64,000 bases of DNA from Sphingobium sp. SYK-6 (GTDB taxonomy: Bacteria > Pseudomonadota > Alphaproteobacteria > Sphingomonadales > Sphingomonadaceae), in contig NC_015976.1 of the NCBI RefSeq assembly GCF_000283515.1, positions 3,008,501 to 3,072,500 of the forward strand. Reading direction: 5' to 3'. Position 1 is the first letter of the stretch; every line of letters begins with the position of its first letter. The notes under the pieces are model-generated. The model saw only the letters and a list, made by a program, of their open reading frames with translations, did no database searches and was not told where the DNA came from. The translations under genes were made by a program, and so were the position numbers. Below, one piece after another: positions 17,691 through 26,291 of this stretch.

Positions 17691-18121
17691 TGGACCCCTT
17701 TTCAAATATCCGGACGTCGGCTCGCAGCGCCCGATCGCCGGGCGCGCGCCCGGGTTTCCCGATCTCCTGGAGACCGGGATTGCAGCGCTTCTTGCGAGCT
17801 TGTTCTGTGCAGGCGTAGCCACGGCCTTCCGGCCCCAGCGCGCGCCTACCTCCCCCCACCCGACGGGCGGCGACGCATCGCAGCCTGTAGCGACGACGGA
17901 TGGCGCGTTGCCAGTTCCGCCATCCCGTCCGGTTCGCGGGTGCGATGAAGAAGAGATATTACATGGCTGTGACGGGACGCGATTTGTCAGCCGCCATGCG
18001 GCGTGAAAGCAACGCAGGCCGGAACGCGCCGATCGGAACGATAGACGACCGCCTCCCCGCTTCAAATCTGTGCGGAAACGCGGGATTAAGACGCGCGCGA
18101 AAATCTCTACAGCATGGCGGC
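17691..18121. other. Divergent intergenic region without a recognisable gene
   Basis: These 431 bases separate the TonB receptor (minus) from the EthD gene (plus) and must hold both promoters. No palindrome, Pho-box-like direct repeat or convincing -35/-10 pair stood out. Confidence 0.5.
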
Positions 18122-18988
18122 ATGGCATTGCAGCGATCGACGACGACAATTCCGGAAATTGGATCGCCAGGCCCGGAGCGCGGTCAAGCCGGTCCCGCCA
18201 CGCGTCGACAGGTCATTCGGGCCGGCGCCATGCTGCCCGTCCTCGCAATGGCGGGCACCGCAAGGCCATCAACAGCCATAGCTTCAGCTTCCAAGCTGAT
18301 GGCGATGATCGCGCGCCCGTCCCAGCTGACCGAGGAGCAGTTCCGTATCCGCTGGTTCGGCTTCCATGCCGCCCTCGCCCGCAGCCTGCCGGGCCTGCGG
18401 ACGCTGATCTACTCGGAGACCCTGGGTGCCGGGGGCGCGGACCAGCCGCAGGCCGCTTATCCGTCGCGGATCGACGGAATGGTGCAATGTGCTTTCGAGA
18501 GCGAGGACGCGCGACTGGCCGCGCTCTCTTCAGAGACCGGCGAGGCGCTGTTCACATCGGGCGGGCGCATCATGGATCGCGCGGAGTGGCGCCGGTGGAC
18601 GGTCCGCGAGAATGTCGTCATCGCGCCGGACCGGGCCGCCGGGGGCATCAAGCGCACCCTGCTGCTCGCGCGCAAGCCCGGGCTTTCGCGTGCGAATTTC
18701 GAGCGTCACTGGCTCGGCCGCCACGCCGAACTCGCGCATGACGTGCCGGGCCTCAAGGGCGCCGTGTTCAACACCATCCTCGAGGGGGACGCCGGCAACG
18801 GTCCCGGGATCGACGGCATCACCGAGACATGGTGGGCGAGCGGCAGCGACGACCCGGGCGGCAAGGTGCCCTCGCCGCAGGCCGATGCCTGGATGGCCGA
18901 TGGCGAGCATTTCCTCGATCTGCCCCGTTGCCGCACGATCGTGACCATCGAATATCCCTTCATCCTTCCCGACAGATCAGCGGGCTAA
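18122..18988 (+). CDS. Tat-exported protein with two EthD domains
   Basis: A 288-residue protein with a twin-arginine signal (ATRRQVIRAGAMLPVLAMAG, about residues 26-45). Two ferredoxin-like EthD domains follow: the first with LTEEQFRIRWFGFHAALARSLPG, the second with LSRANFERHWLGRHAELAHDVPG. EthD-type proteins act as small dehydratases or accessory proteins in oxidative pathways. Tat export suggests that the fold needs completion before export, or a periplasmic oxidative role. The start at 18122 is the ATG nearest the Tat signal; no strong ribosome site is visible, so the start is uncertain. It precedes the CoA-transferase subunit gene by 18 bases. Confidence 0.85.
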   Translation: MALQRSTTTIPEIGSPGPERGQAGPATRRQVIRAGAMLPVLAMAGTARPSTAIASASKLMAMIARPSQLTEEQFRIRWFGFHAALARSLPGLRTLIYSETLGAGGADQPQAAYPSRIDGMVQCAFESEDARLAALSSETGEALFTSGGRIMDRAEWRRWTVRENVVIAPDRAAGGIKRTLLLARKPGLSRANFERHWLGRHAELAHDVPGLKGAVFNTILEGDAGNGPGIDGITETWWASGSDDPGGKVPSPQADAWMADGEHFLDLPRCRTIVTIEYPFILPDRSAG

Positions 18989-19006
18989 CCTCACAAGGGC
19001 CTCTCC

Positions 19007-19717
19007 ATGGCAAACAAGATCCATCCAGATCCGGCGTCCGCGCTGAGTGGCCTCCTCTTCGACGGCATGACCATCATGTCCGGCGGGTTCGGCCTCTCCG
19101 GCAACCCGGAAAGCCTGATCCCCGAAATCCGCCGGGCCGGCGTCAAGGACCTCACCGTCATTTCGAACAATGCCGGCGCGGACGGCTTCGGCCTCTGGAT
19201 GCTGCTGGAGAGCCGCCAGATCAGGAAGATGATCAGCTCCTATGTCGGCGAGAACAAGCTGTTCGAAGCGCAGTATCTGGCCGGCGAGCTGGAACTGGAA
19301 CTCACCCCGCAGGGCACCCTCGCCGAGCGCATCCGCGCCGGGGGCGCCGGCATTCCTGCCTTCTACACGAAGACCGGCGTCGGCACGCTGGTCGCGCAGG
19401 GCAAGCCGACCGAGTTCTTCGACGGCGAGGAATATGTGCGCGAGACCTGGCTGCGCGCCGATCTCTCGATCGTCAAGGCATGGCGGGCGGATACGGCGGG
19501 CAATCTCATGTTCCGCAAGACCGCGCGCAACTTCAATCCCAACATGGCCACGGCAGGCCGGGTGACGGTGGCGGAAGTCGAGGAGATCGTGCCTGCAGGC
19601 ACGTTCGATCCGGACTGCATCCACACCCCCGGCATCTATGTCGACCGCATCGTGCTGAATACGATCAACGAGAAACGCATCGAGAAGCGCACCACGCGCC
19701 CCCGCGAGGTCGCATGA
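19007..19717 (+). CDS. 3-Oxoacid CoA-transferase subunit A, without subunit B
   Basis: A 236-residue protein matching the alpha subunit of succinyl-CoA:3-ketoacid CoA-transferase (ScoA/AtoD/PcaI): GMTIMSGGFGLSGNPESL, TVISNNAGADGFGLW and the C-terminal PGIYVDRIV. The alpha subunit binds CoA, and the catalytic Glu is on the beta subunit. Beta normally follows directly, but here the stop codon overlaps the ATG of a thiolase (ATGA) and no beta gene is present anywhere in the window. Either beta is encoded elsewhere or it was lost by a clean deletion. Confidence 0.93.
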   Translation: MANKIHPDPASALSGLLFDGMTIMSGGFGLSGNPESLIPEIRRAGVKDLTVISNNAGADGFGLWMLLESRQIRKMISSYVGENKLFEAQYLAGELELELTPQGTLAERIRAGGAGIPAFYTKTGVGTLVAQGKPTEFFDGEEYVRETWLRADLSIVKAWRADTAGNLMFRKTARNFNPNMATAGRVTVAEVEEIVPAGTFDPDCIHTPGIYVDRIVLNTINEKRIEKRTTRPREVA

Positions 19718-20916
19718 CCGGGGCTTTCATCTGCGATGCGGCGCGCACCGCTATCGGGCGCCTGGGCGGCGCGCTCGCGCCCGTGCGGGCGGACGACCTC
19801 GCCGCGGCGCCGATCCGTGCCCTGATGGCGCGCAACCCGGGTCTCGATCCCGCCGCGATCGGCGAGGTGATCCTCGGCTGTGCCAATCAGGCGGGCGAGG
19901 ACAATCGCAACGTGGCGCGCATGGCGGCGCTGCTCGCGGGACTGCCCGTCAGCGTGCCGGGCGTGACGGTCAACCGCCTCTGCGCAAGCGGCGCCGAAGC
20001 CGTGGGACAGGCGGCCCGCGCGATCGCCACGGGCGAGATCGATATCGCCATCGCCGGAGGCATCGAGAGCATGACTCGCGCGCCGCTGGTGATGGGCAAG
20101 GCCGAACAGGCCTTCACGCGAACGCAGCAGCTCGAGGACACGACCATTGGCTGGCGCTTCGTCAATCCCGCCATGCAGCGCCTCTACGGCACCGCCTCGA
20201 TGCCGCAGACGGCCGAGAATGTCGCGACCCGTTACGGCATCACCCGCGAAGAGCAGGACGCCTATGCCGCGCAGAGCCAGCGACGCGCCGCCGATGCGCA
20301 GGCCCGGGGCTACTTCGCCGCCGAGATCATCCCGGTCACGATCGGCGGCCGCAAGGGCGACATCATCGTGGATACGGATGAGCATCCCCGCCCCGGCACC
20401 AGCCTTCAGGCACTCGCCGCGCTGCGGCCGGTGGTGCATGCGCAAGGCACGGTGACGGCCGGCAACGCATCGGGCGTGAACGATGGCGCGGCCGCGCTGA
20501 TTGTCGCATCCGAAGCGGCTGCGGCCCGCCATGGCCTGACGCCACGCGCCCGCATCCTGGGCATGGCGAGCGCGGGCGTGGAGCCCGATGTCATGGGCAT
20601 CGGCCCCGTGCCGGCCAGCCGTCGGCTGATGGACCGGCTGGGGCTCACACTTCGGGATTTCGACATCATCGAGATCAACGAGGCCTTTGCCAGCCAGGTC
20701 ATCGCCTCGCTGCGCGCGCTGGGCGGCGACCCGGCGTCGATGCAGGTCAATCCCAATGGCGGCGCCATCGCGCTCGGACACCCGCTCGGCATGTCCGGCG
20801 CAAGGCTGGCGATGACGGCGGCCCATGCGCTGGAAGAGACGGGTGGCAGGCGCGCGCTGGTCACAATGTGCATCGGCGTCGGCCAGGGGCTTGCGCTCGC
20901 CATAGAGCGCTGCTGA
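19714..20916 (+). CDS. Thiolase (acetyl-CoA acetyltransferase / beta-ketoadipyl-CoA thiolase type)
   Basis: A 400-residue thiolase that cleaves a 3-oxoacyl-CoA to acetyl-CoA and a shorter acyl-CoA. Catalytic residues are Cys90 (VNRLCASGAEAV), His356 (NGGAIALGHPLG) and Cys386 (TMCIGVGQG); NEAFA is also present. The 400-residue length and the neighbouring CoA transferase resemble the PcaIJF arrangement of the beta-ketoadipate pathway, but the exact substrate is uncertain. The start overlaps the CoA-transferase stop. A MITE-like repeat begins four bases after its stop. Confidence 0.95.
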   Translation: MTGAFICDAARTAIGRLGGALAPVRADDLAAAPIRALMARNPGLDPAAIGEVILGCANQAGEDNRNVARMAALLAGLPVSVPGVTVNRLCASGAEAVGQAARAIATGEIDIAIAGGIESMTRAPLVMGKAEQAFTRTQQLEDTTIGWRFVNPAMQRLYGTASMPQTAENVATRYGITREEQDAYAAQSQRRAADAQARGYFAAEIIPVTIGGRKGDIIVDTDEHPRPGTSLQALAALRPVVHAQGTVTAGNASGVNDGAAALIVASEAAAARHGLTPRARILGMASAGVEPDVMGIGPVPASRRLMDRLGLTLRDFDIIEINEAFASQVIASLRALGGDPASMQVNPNGGAIALGHPLGMSGARLAMTAAHALEETGGRRALVTMCIGVGQGLALAIERC

Positions 20917-20920
20917 AGCC

Positions 20921-21048
20921 CTAACCTAATCGACATCCAGCGCTGGCGGCTTGCAAATGGCGCTTTCCCGGGCTTTCGATGCTCACATACCTTGAGTACG
21001 CTGCGCGCCGGGTCCCGGAAAACCAATTTTCGTCACGCCATCATCTGG
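20921..21048. repeat. MITE-like repeat, copy 1 (degenerate)
   Basis: About 128 bp that match the reverse complement of 58062-58209 at roughly 90% by eye, including the inner GTACGCTGCGCGCCGGGTCC. One end (CTAACCTAATCGACATCCAG, 20921-20940) matches the terminal repeat of the other copy; the other end has decayed. It is four bases past the thiolase stop, between convergent genes. Confidence 0.8.
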
Positions 21049-21083
21049 AGCCGAAGGCGTCCGTAGGACAATGGCGATCAGCC

Positions 21084-22250
21084 CTAGCCCTGATCGAAGA
21101 CGCGCTGGTAGAGCGCGTGCATCTCCGCCTCGGTGGGGACGCGCGGATTATTGGCGGGTGAGCCGGAAGCGATCGCCTGCTCGACCATGACGGGGATCAT
21201 CTCCTCCCAGCGCTCTCGCGTGACGCCATAGGCATTGGGGCTCGGCACAGCGAGATCGCGATTGACGGCCGCGAGTTCCTCGACGAGCCGGCTCACCGCC
21301 ATCTGATCCCCCTCCCCGTCCGACGCGACGCCCATGGCCTTGGCGCAACGGGCATAGCGCGCGACATTGCCGGGCGCGGAAAACTCCGTGACGAGCGGCA
21401 GCAGCATGGCATTGGAAAGGCCGTGGGGCACATGGAAATGCGCACCGATCGGCCGGCTCATGCCATGCACGAGCGCCACGGAACTGTTCGAGAAGGCGAC
21501 GCCCGCATAAGTCGCGCCCAGCATCAGTTGCTCGCGCGCGTCCATGTCGCTCCCGTCCGCCCAGACGCGGCGGAGATTGGGCGCGATCGCCTCGATCGCC
21601 GCCAGCGCGAACAGATCCGACACCGGCGTGGCGCGGCGGGACACATAGGCCTCGATGGCATGGGTCAGCGCGTCGATGCCCGTGTCCGCCGTCAGCCGCG
21701 CCGGCTTGGTAAGCGTGAGCTCGAAATCCACCAGTGCCGCGACCGGCAGATAGGCAAGGCCCGCGCACAGCATCTTCTCGTCCCGCTCGGTATCGGTGAT
21801 GACGGTGAAGCGCGTCGCCTCGCTGCCGGTGCCCGCCGTGGTGGGAATGGCGATGACGGGCAACCCCGCGTCATTCTGCAGGTGCGGCGCCTTGTAGTCC
21901 GAGATATGCCCGCCATGCCTCGCCAGCACGGCCACCGCCTTGGCGCTGTCGATCGGGCTGCCGCCCCCGAAGGCGACGATGCAATCATGCTCGTCCAGCA
22001 GCAGGTCCGCCAGCGCCCGCTCGATCGAGGGCACGTCCGGCTCGGGCACCGTATCGAGGAAGAATCGTGCGCGAATGCCGGCCTGATCGAGCGCGTCCCG
22101 GATGGCATCGAGCCGGCCATTGTCCCACAGGAAGCGGTCCGTCATCACGAACGGCCGGGACAGGCCGATCTGTTGCAGCATATCCGGCAATTGACGGGAG
22201 ACACCCGCACCAAAGCGCATACTACGCGGGAATCCGACCGAAAATTCCAT
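21084..22250 (-). CDS. Iron-containing alcohol dehydrogenase
   Basis: A 388-residue group III (iron-dependent) alcohol dehydrogenase that interconverts an alcohol and aldehyde or ketone with NAD(P). GGGSPIDSAKA binds the cofactor, TTAGTGSEAT and LVDFELT carry metal-site residues, and HGMSRPIGAHFHVPHGLSNA holds the metal-binding histidines. The ATG at 22250 follows AGGAGCG; the frame extends further upstream but without a ribosome site. It is convergent with the thiolase and stands alone on its strand. Confidence 0.94.
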   Translation of the reverse strand: MEFSVGFPRSMRFGAGVSRQLPDMLQQIGLSRPFVMTDRFLWDNGRLDAIRDALDQAGIRARFFLDTVPEPDVPSIERALADLLLDEHDCIVAFGGGSPIDSAKAVAVLARHGGHISDYKAPHLQNDAGLPVIAIPTTAGTGSEATRFTVITDTERDEKMLCAGLAYLPVAALVDFELTLTKPARLTADTGIDALTHAIEAYVSRRATPVSDLFALAAIEAIAPNLRRVWADGSDMDAREQLMLGATYAGVAFSNSSVALVHGMSRPIGAHFHVPHGLSNAMLLPLVTEFSAPGNVARYARCAKAMGVASDGEGDQMAVSRLVEELAAVNRDLAVPSPNAYGVTRERWEEMIPVMVEQAIASGSPANNPRVPTEAEMHALYQRVFDQG

Positions 22251-22794
22251 ATGTCCGCTCCTGTTCACCCGTTCGGCTTCGGAGGTTCCCCGAAGCGCGG
22301 TCGCACCGGCATATGGTGAGGGAGGCACAGAGCATATAAACAAAGATGCATGCCTGCTGTGCGCTTGTGCGGCATCGGTTTGGGATGAGCCCCGCATCGG
22401 CGCGATCGGCAGGGCGGATGTGCCGTGAAAGAGGCGCTCATGAAGCCCGAGGCTCGCAGGTGTGGACCAGAGCGGCGGGATCGGCAGCGCAGGCCCGATT
22501 ACCCGACACATCGGCGCGCGAGACATCGGCCGTTCCGGGCCGAGAAAGGGTCGGATGCTCAGGGACTTGGGAGGAAATTAAGCTCAGCGCCCGGCTGAAA
22601 AGCGGACATTTCAGGACACATGGACACGCGCATTGCCCTTGAGCATGGCGGCGTTCCGACTTATGCACCCAGATATGTGATAATATATTGATAATTAACG
22701 AATTTATTCCGGCGCTACCGTTTCAAGCACCGGCTGGCCGGGAAAGTCTCCCGCTACCACCGCGGCAGACATCCCCGGCAGAAACGGAGCGCGC
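22251..22794. other. Intergenic region, 544 bases, with an AT-rich patch
   Basis: The region holds the promoter of the iron alcohol dehydrogenase (minus) and the 3' side of the LysR gene. Short open frames here (such as 22346-22642) have no ribosome site or recognisable motif. An unusually AT-rich patch at 22672-22716 (ATATGTGATAATATATTG and onward) stands out from the GC-rich background; its role is unknown. Confidence 0.5.
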
Positions 22795-23694
22795 CTATTC
22801 TCCCAGGAACAGGCCTCGCTCGGCCTCGGCCTGAGCCCGGATGAAGCGCCGCACCGCCTGCACGCGCGGGCTGGGCGCCACGTCCGCGCTGGCGACCATC
22901 CAGTAGCTGCGCTGAAGGCGGATCTCTTCCTTGAGGACCGGGACCAGCCCGGGCGTGCGCGACCCGATGAAGGCAGGCAATACGCACAGCCCATAGCCGG
23001 CACGCGCTGCCTCCGTCTGAGCGTGCAGGCTGGAGCTCTGCAGGCGGGCGCGGATGCCCTTGCCCACCTCGTCGAGATAATCGAGGCCCCTCAGGAAGAC
23101 GAGATCATCGATATAGCCGCAGAACACATGATCCCGCAGGTCGGCGGGCTTGCGGATCGGCGGACTGGCTTCCAGATATTCCCGCGAGCCATAGACGAAC
23201 AGCCAGTAGTCGGTCAGCTTCTCGCGATAGAAACGCCCCGTCTCGGGCGGCTGGAGACTGATCGCGAGATCGGCCTCGCGGCGCGAGAGCGCGACGATCT
23301 GCTGGAGCGTCAGCAACTCGATGGTGAGATTGGGATACTCCGCCGCGAACTTGGGAAGGCGGCTGGACAGAAAGAAATTGCCGAAGCCTTCCAGCGTGCT
23401 GATCCGCACCACGCCGCCGACGCCGCGACTGCTGGAAATCTGCTCCCGCCCGATCTTGCGGGCTTCCTGCTGGATGAGCTCGGCGGACGGCAGCAGCCGC
23501 TCGCCGCCCTGCGTCAGATAATAGCCCCGGGGACTGCGCTCGAAGAGCTTGACGCCCATCGCCCGCTCCAGCGCATCCACCCGGCGGATCACCGTGGCAT
23601 GATCGACGCCCAGCCGGCGGGCTGCCTGCGACACCGTGCCCGACCGGGCCACGCCCAGGAAATAACGCAAATCATCCCAGTCGAACGGCCGCAT
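22795..23694 (-). CDS. LysR-family transcriptional regulator
   Basis: A 299-residue regulator with an N-terminal winged helix (residues 1-62, with LRYFLGVARSGTVSQAARRLG and HATVIRRVDALE) and a ligand-binding domain from about residue 90 to the C terminus. The start at 23694 follows a GGAGGGGGAAGAGGG tract, and the domain begins at once; the upstream ATG at 23730 would add 12 residues. It is divergent from the DUF3311-MctP operon, the usual arrangement for a LysR regulator and its target, so control of the 23.8-34.1 kb operon by a pathway intermediate is likely. Confidence 0.93.
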   Translation of the reverse strand: MRPFDWDDLRYFLGVARSGTVSQAARRLGVDHATVIRRVDALERAMGVKLFERSPRGYYLTQGGERLLPSAELIQQEARKIGREQISSSRGVGGVVRISTLEGFGNFFLSSRLPKFAAEYPNLTIELLTLQQIVALSRREADLAISLQPPETGRFYREKLTDYWLFVYGSREYLEASPPIRKPADLRDHVFCGYIDDLVFLRGLDYLDEVGKGIRARLQSSSLHAQTEAARAGYGLCVLPAFIGSRTPGLVPVLKEEIRLQRSYWMVASADVAPSPRVQAVRRFIRAQAEAERGLFLGE

Positions 23695-23851
23695 CCCTCT
23701 TCCCCCTCCACAAAAGTGCACAATGCTCATGCGATATTGCTAGTTTGACCGCACAGCTTAAGTGCTCCACTAACGTCGTCAAGAGCAGCAATTGCCGTCG
23801 GGCGGAACGGGGCAGCACCGCATGCCCTCGCGGTGAAGAGTGGAGGATGTG
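23695..23851. promoter_or_regulatory. Divergent LysR / transporter promoter region
   Basis: These 157 bases should hold the LysR binding site and both promoters. GTGCACAATGCTCATGC (23716-23732) contains a T-N11-A pattern within an imperfect palindrome, and AGTGC recurs at 23761-23765. These are weak cues and the true operator cannot be assigned by eye. Confidence 0.4.
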
Positions 23852-24067
23852 ATGAAGGACCGGGGGGGGCGCGGCCTCAGAAAATGGGTGAATCTGTTAC
23901 TGCTTGCACCCTTCATCGCCGTGCTCTGGGTCCCGTTCTATAACAGCGTCGAACCCAGATTCTTCGGGATTCCCTATTTCTACGCCTATCAGCTTGCCTG
24001 GATCTGGATCGGCGCCGGGCTGACCTGGATCGTCTACCTGGTGGACTGGCGCGGGTCGGACAGATGA
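23852..24067 (+). CDS. DUF3311 small membrane protein, partner of the MctP-type symporter
   Basis: A 71-residue inner-membrane protein with two helices (about residues 12-30 and 43-63) and the DUF3311 signature PFYNSVEPRFFGIPYFYAYQL. DUF3311 proteins are small partners encoded just before sodium:solute symporters. The ATG at 23852 is preferred over the GTG at 23840 because GGAGG lies five bases before it. The stop overlaps the mctP start by 4 bases. Confidence 0.9.
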   Translation: MKDRGGRGLRKWVNLLLLAPFIAVLWVPFYNSVEPRFFGIPYFYAYQLAWIWIGAGLTWIVYLVDWRGSDR

Positions 24068-25632
24068 GTTCTTTCATCGATCCGGTCGCAACCGGCGTTT
24101 TCATCACTCTCTTCTTCCTCATCTCCTCGCTGGGCTTTGTCGCGTCCCGCTGGAAACGGGCAGATCTCGGCCATATCGAGGAATGGGGTCTGGGCGGCCG
24201 GCGCTTCGGCCCGTTGCTCGTGTGGTTCCTGCTGGGCGGTGACCTCTACACGGCCTACACCTTCGTGGCCTTGCCGGCGCTCATGTATGCGGCGGGCGGA
24301 TCGGGCTTCTTCGCGGTGCCCTATTCCATCATCGTGTTCCCGATCGTCTTCGCGGTCTTCCCGAAGGTCTGGGGAGTCTGCGCCAAGCACGGCTATGTGA
24401 CGGCCGCCGACATGGTGGCGGGCCTCTACCGCAATCGCACGCTCGCGCTGATGATCGCGCTGACCGGCATCGTGGCGACCATGCCCTATCTCTCGCTGCA
24501 GCTGGTCGGGCTGGAAGCGATTTTCGCCGGGCTCGGCCTGCATGCGAGCATCACCATCTTCGGCAGCGAGATGGAATTGCCGCTCTTCGTCGCTTTCCTG
24601 GTGATGGCGGGCTTCACCTATAATAGCGGCCTGCGGGCCCCGGCGATGATCGCGATCGTCAAGGATATCCTGATCTACACCACGCTCATCGCGGCGATCC
24701 TGATCGTGCCGGCCAAGCTGGGCGGCTATGGCGCGGTGTTCGATGCAGTGCCGCCGGAGAAGCTGCTCATCCCGGACGCGGCACCCGGCAGCCTGGGCCC
24801 GCAATTCGCTTATGCGACGCTGGCACTGGGCGGTGCGCTGGGCCTGTTCCTCTATCCCCATGCGCTCACGGGCCTGCTGTCCGCGTCCAGCCGCGACGCG
24901 ATCCGCCGCAATGCCGTCTTCATGCCCATCTATGCCTTCGCGCTCGCGCTGCTGCTGCTGCTCGGCTTCATGGCGCTGGCGGCGGGCGTGAAGGACATGC
25001 CGCAATATGCCGAGGGCTTCGCCCGCTTCGGCAACATCTATGCGGTGCCGGCGCTGTTCAAGCACCTCTTCCCGTCCTGGTTCGTGGGCGTCGCCTTCGC
25101 GGCCATCGCGATCGGTGCGCTGGTCCCGGGCGCGATCATGTCGATCGCCGCGGCCAACCTGTTCACCCGCAACGTCTATCGCGCCTATATCCGCCCCGAA
25201 TGCTCGGAAGCGCATGAGACGCAGGTCGCCAAGATCTTCTCGCTGCTGGTCAAGGCCGGCGCGCTCGGCTTCGTCACTTTCTTTCCTGAGACATCGGTCG
25301 TCCAGCTCCAGCTCATCGGGGGAATCTGGATGTGCCAGACGCTGCCTGCCGTGCTGATGGGCCTCTATGTCCGCTGGCTGGATTCCAGAGCGCTGCTCAC
25401 CGGCTGGATCGCGGGCATGGGCGCCGGCACGCTGATGGCCGGGGCCACGGGGTTCAAGGATTCGGTCTATACGCTGACGATCCCCGGGCTCGAGATTCCG
25501 TGCTACTCGGCGGTCAGCGCCCTGGTGCTGAACATCATGGTCACGCTCGCTCTCAGCCTCATCATTCGCCTCAGGACAGGCGCGGCGCCCTCCTCCCCGC
25601 CCGCGCCTGTCCGCCCCGCCCTGCAGGATTGA
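24064..25632 (+). CDS. mctP: Sodium:solute symporter, MctP (monocarboxylate) type
   Basis: A 522-residue inner-membrane carrier with about 13 hydrophobic segments, including GGDLYTAYTFVALPALMYAA and YVTAADMVAGLY, typical of the MctP branch of the SSS family that imports monocarboxylates. It starts inside the DUF3311 stop (ATGA). As first carrier of the operon it may bring a carboxylic product of the periplasmic steps into the cell. The exact substrate is not readable from the sequence. Confidence 0.9.
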   Translation: MSSFIDPVATGVFITLFFLISSLGFVASRWKRADLGHIEEWGLGGRRFGPLLVWFLLGGDLYTAYTFVALPALMYAAGGSGFFAVPYSIIVFPIVFAVFPKVWGVCAKHGYVTAADMVAGLYRNRTLALMIALTGIVATMPYLSLQLVGLEAIFAGLGLHASITIFGSEMELPLFVAFLVMAGFTYNSGLRAPAMIAIVKDILIYTTLIAAILIVPAKLGGYGAVFDAVPPEKLLIPDAAPGSLGPQFAYATLALGGALGLFLYPHALTGLLSASSRDAIRRNAVFMPIYAFALALLLLLGFMALAAGVKDMPQYAEGFARFGNIYAVPALFKHLFPSWFVGVAFAAIAIGALVPGAIMSIAAANLFTRNVYRAYIRPECSEAHETQVAKIFSLLVKAGALGFVTFFPETSVVQLQLIGGIWMCQTLPAVLMGLYVRWLDSRALLTGWIAGMGAGTLMAGATGFKDSVYTLTIPGLEIPCYSAVSALVLNIMVTLALSLIIRLRTGAAPSSPPAPVRPALQD

Positions 25633-25645
25633 AGGAACCGCCGCC

Positions 25646-26260
25646 ATGAAGCTTCACTGGGGAAAAATGTCCCCCTTCGCCCGCAAGGTGATGGTCACCG
25701 CGCATGAAACGGGCACTGATGGGCGGATCGAGCTCATCGATACGCGGGTGGACATGGCCAGCGTCAATCCGCAGGTCCAGCTTGCCAATCCGCTGAGCAA
25801 GGTCCCCACGCTGCTGCTCGATGACGGCACGGCGCTCTACGACAGCCGGGTGATCTGCGAATATCTGGACAGTCTTGCGCCGGAGCCGGTCCTGTTTCCG
25901 CAAGGCGCGGCGCGCTGGGACGCGCTGCGCCTCCACGCGCTGGGCGACGGCATCATGGATGCACTGATCCTCTGGCGGCAGGAGCGCCTGAAGCCCGAGG
26001 AACGGCGCACGCCCGCCTGGATGGACGCCTTTGCCGACAAGCTGGGGGCGGCGCTGGACCAGCTCGAAGGGAATGCCGCGCAGCTTTCCGCCGCGCCGTT
26101 CCACATCGGCCACGCCGCGCTCGGCTGCGCGCTCGGCTATCTCGACGCGCGCTTCGACGACCTGAACTGGCGAAACGGCCATGACCGGCTCGCGGATTGG
26201 CATGCCGGCTTCGAAGCACGCCCGTCCGCCATCGCAACCCATCCCGCCGCACTGACCTAG
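25646..26260 (+). CDS. Glutathione S-transferase family protein
   Basis: A 204-residue GST with an N-terminal thioredoxin-like domain (residues 1-75: KMSPFARKV, ANPLSKVPTLLLDDG, LYDSRVICEYLD) and a C-terminal helical domain (85-204). A Ser sits where beta-class and similar GSTs place the glutathione-activating residue. In sphingomonads such proteins act in ether cleavage, isomerisation or detoxification of aromatic breakdown products. The gene is 13 bases after mctP and in the same operon. Confidence 0.92.
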   Translation: MKLHWGKMSPFARKVMVTAHETGTDGRIELIDTRVDMASVNPQVQLANPLSKVPTLLLDDGTALYDSRVICEYLDSLAPEPVLFPQGAARWDALRLHALGDGIMDALILWRQERLKPEERRTPAWMDAFADKLGAALDQLEGNAAQLSAAPFHIGHAALGCALGYLDARFDDLNWRNGHDRLADWHAGFEARPSAIATHPAALT

Positions 26261-26291
26261 GCGCGTGCCAGCGCCTGCCAAAGGAGTACAG

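Noticed and set aside
17691..18121. Pho box upstream of the receptor/phosphatase pair
   Set aside because: Only a single TTTGTCAG-like half-site was seen, without the spaced direct repeat needed for a Pho box.
19718..20916. Remnant of CoA-transferase subunit B
   Set aside because: I looked for the beta-subunit catalytic-Glu region in the three forward frames after subunit A and found only the thiolase; no remnant is visible.
22346..22668. Short open frames on both strands between the iron alcohol dehydrogenase and LysR
   Set aside because: No ribosome site, no recognisable motif and overlapping frames on both strands; not supported as genes.
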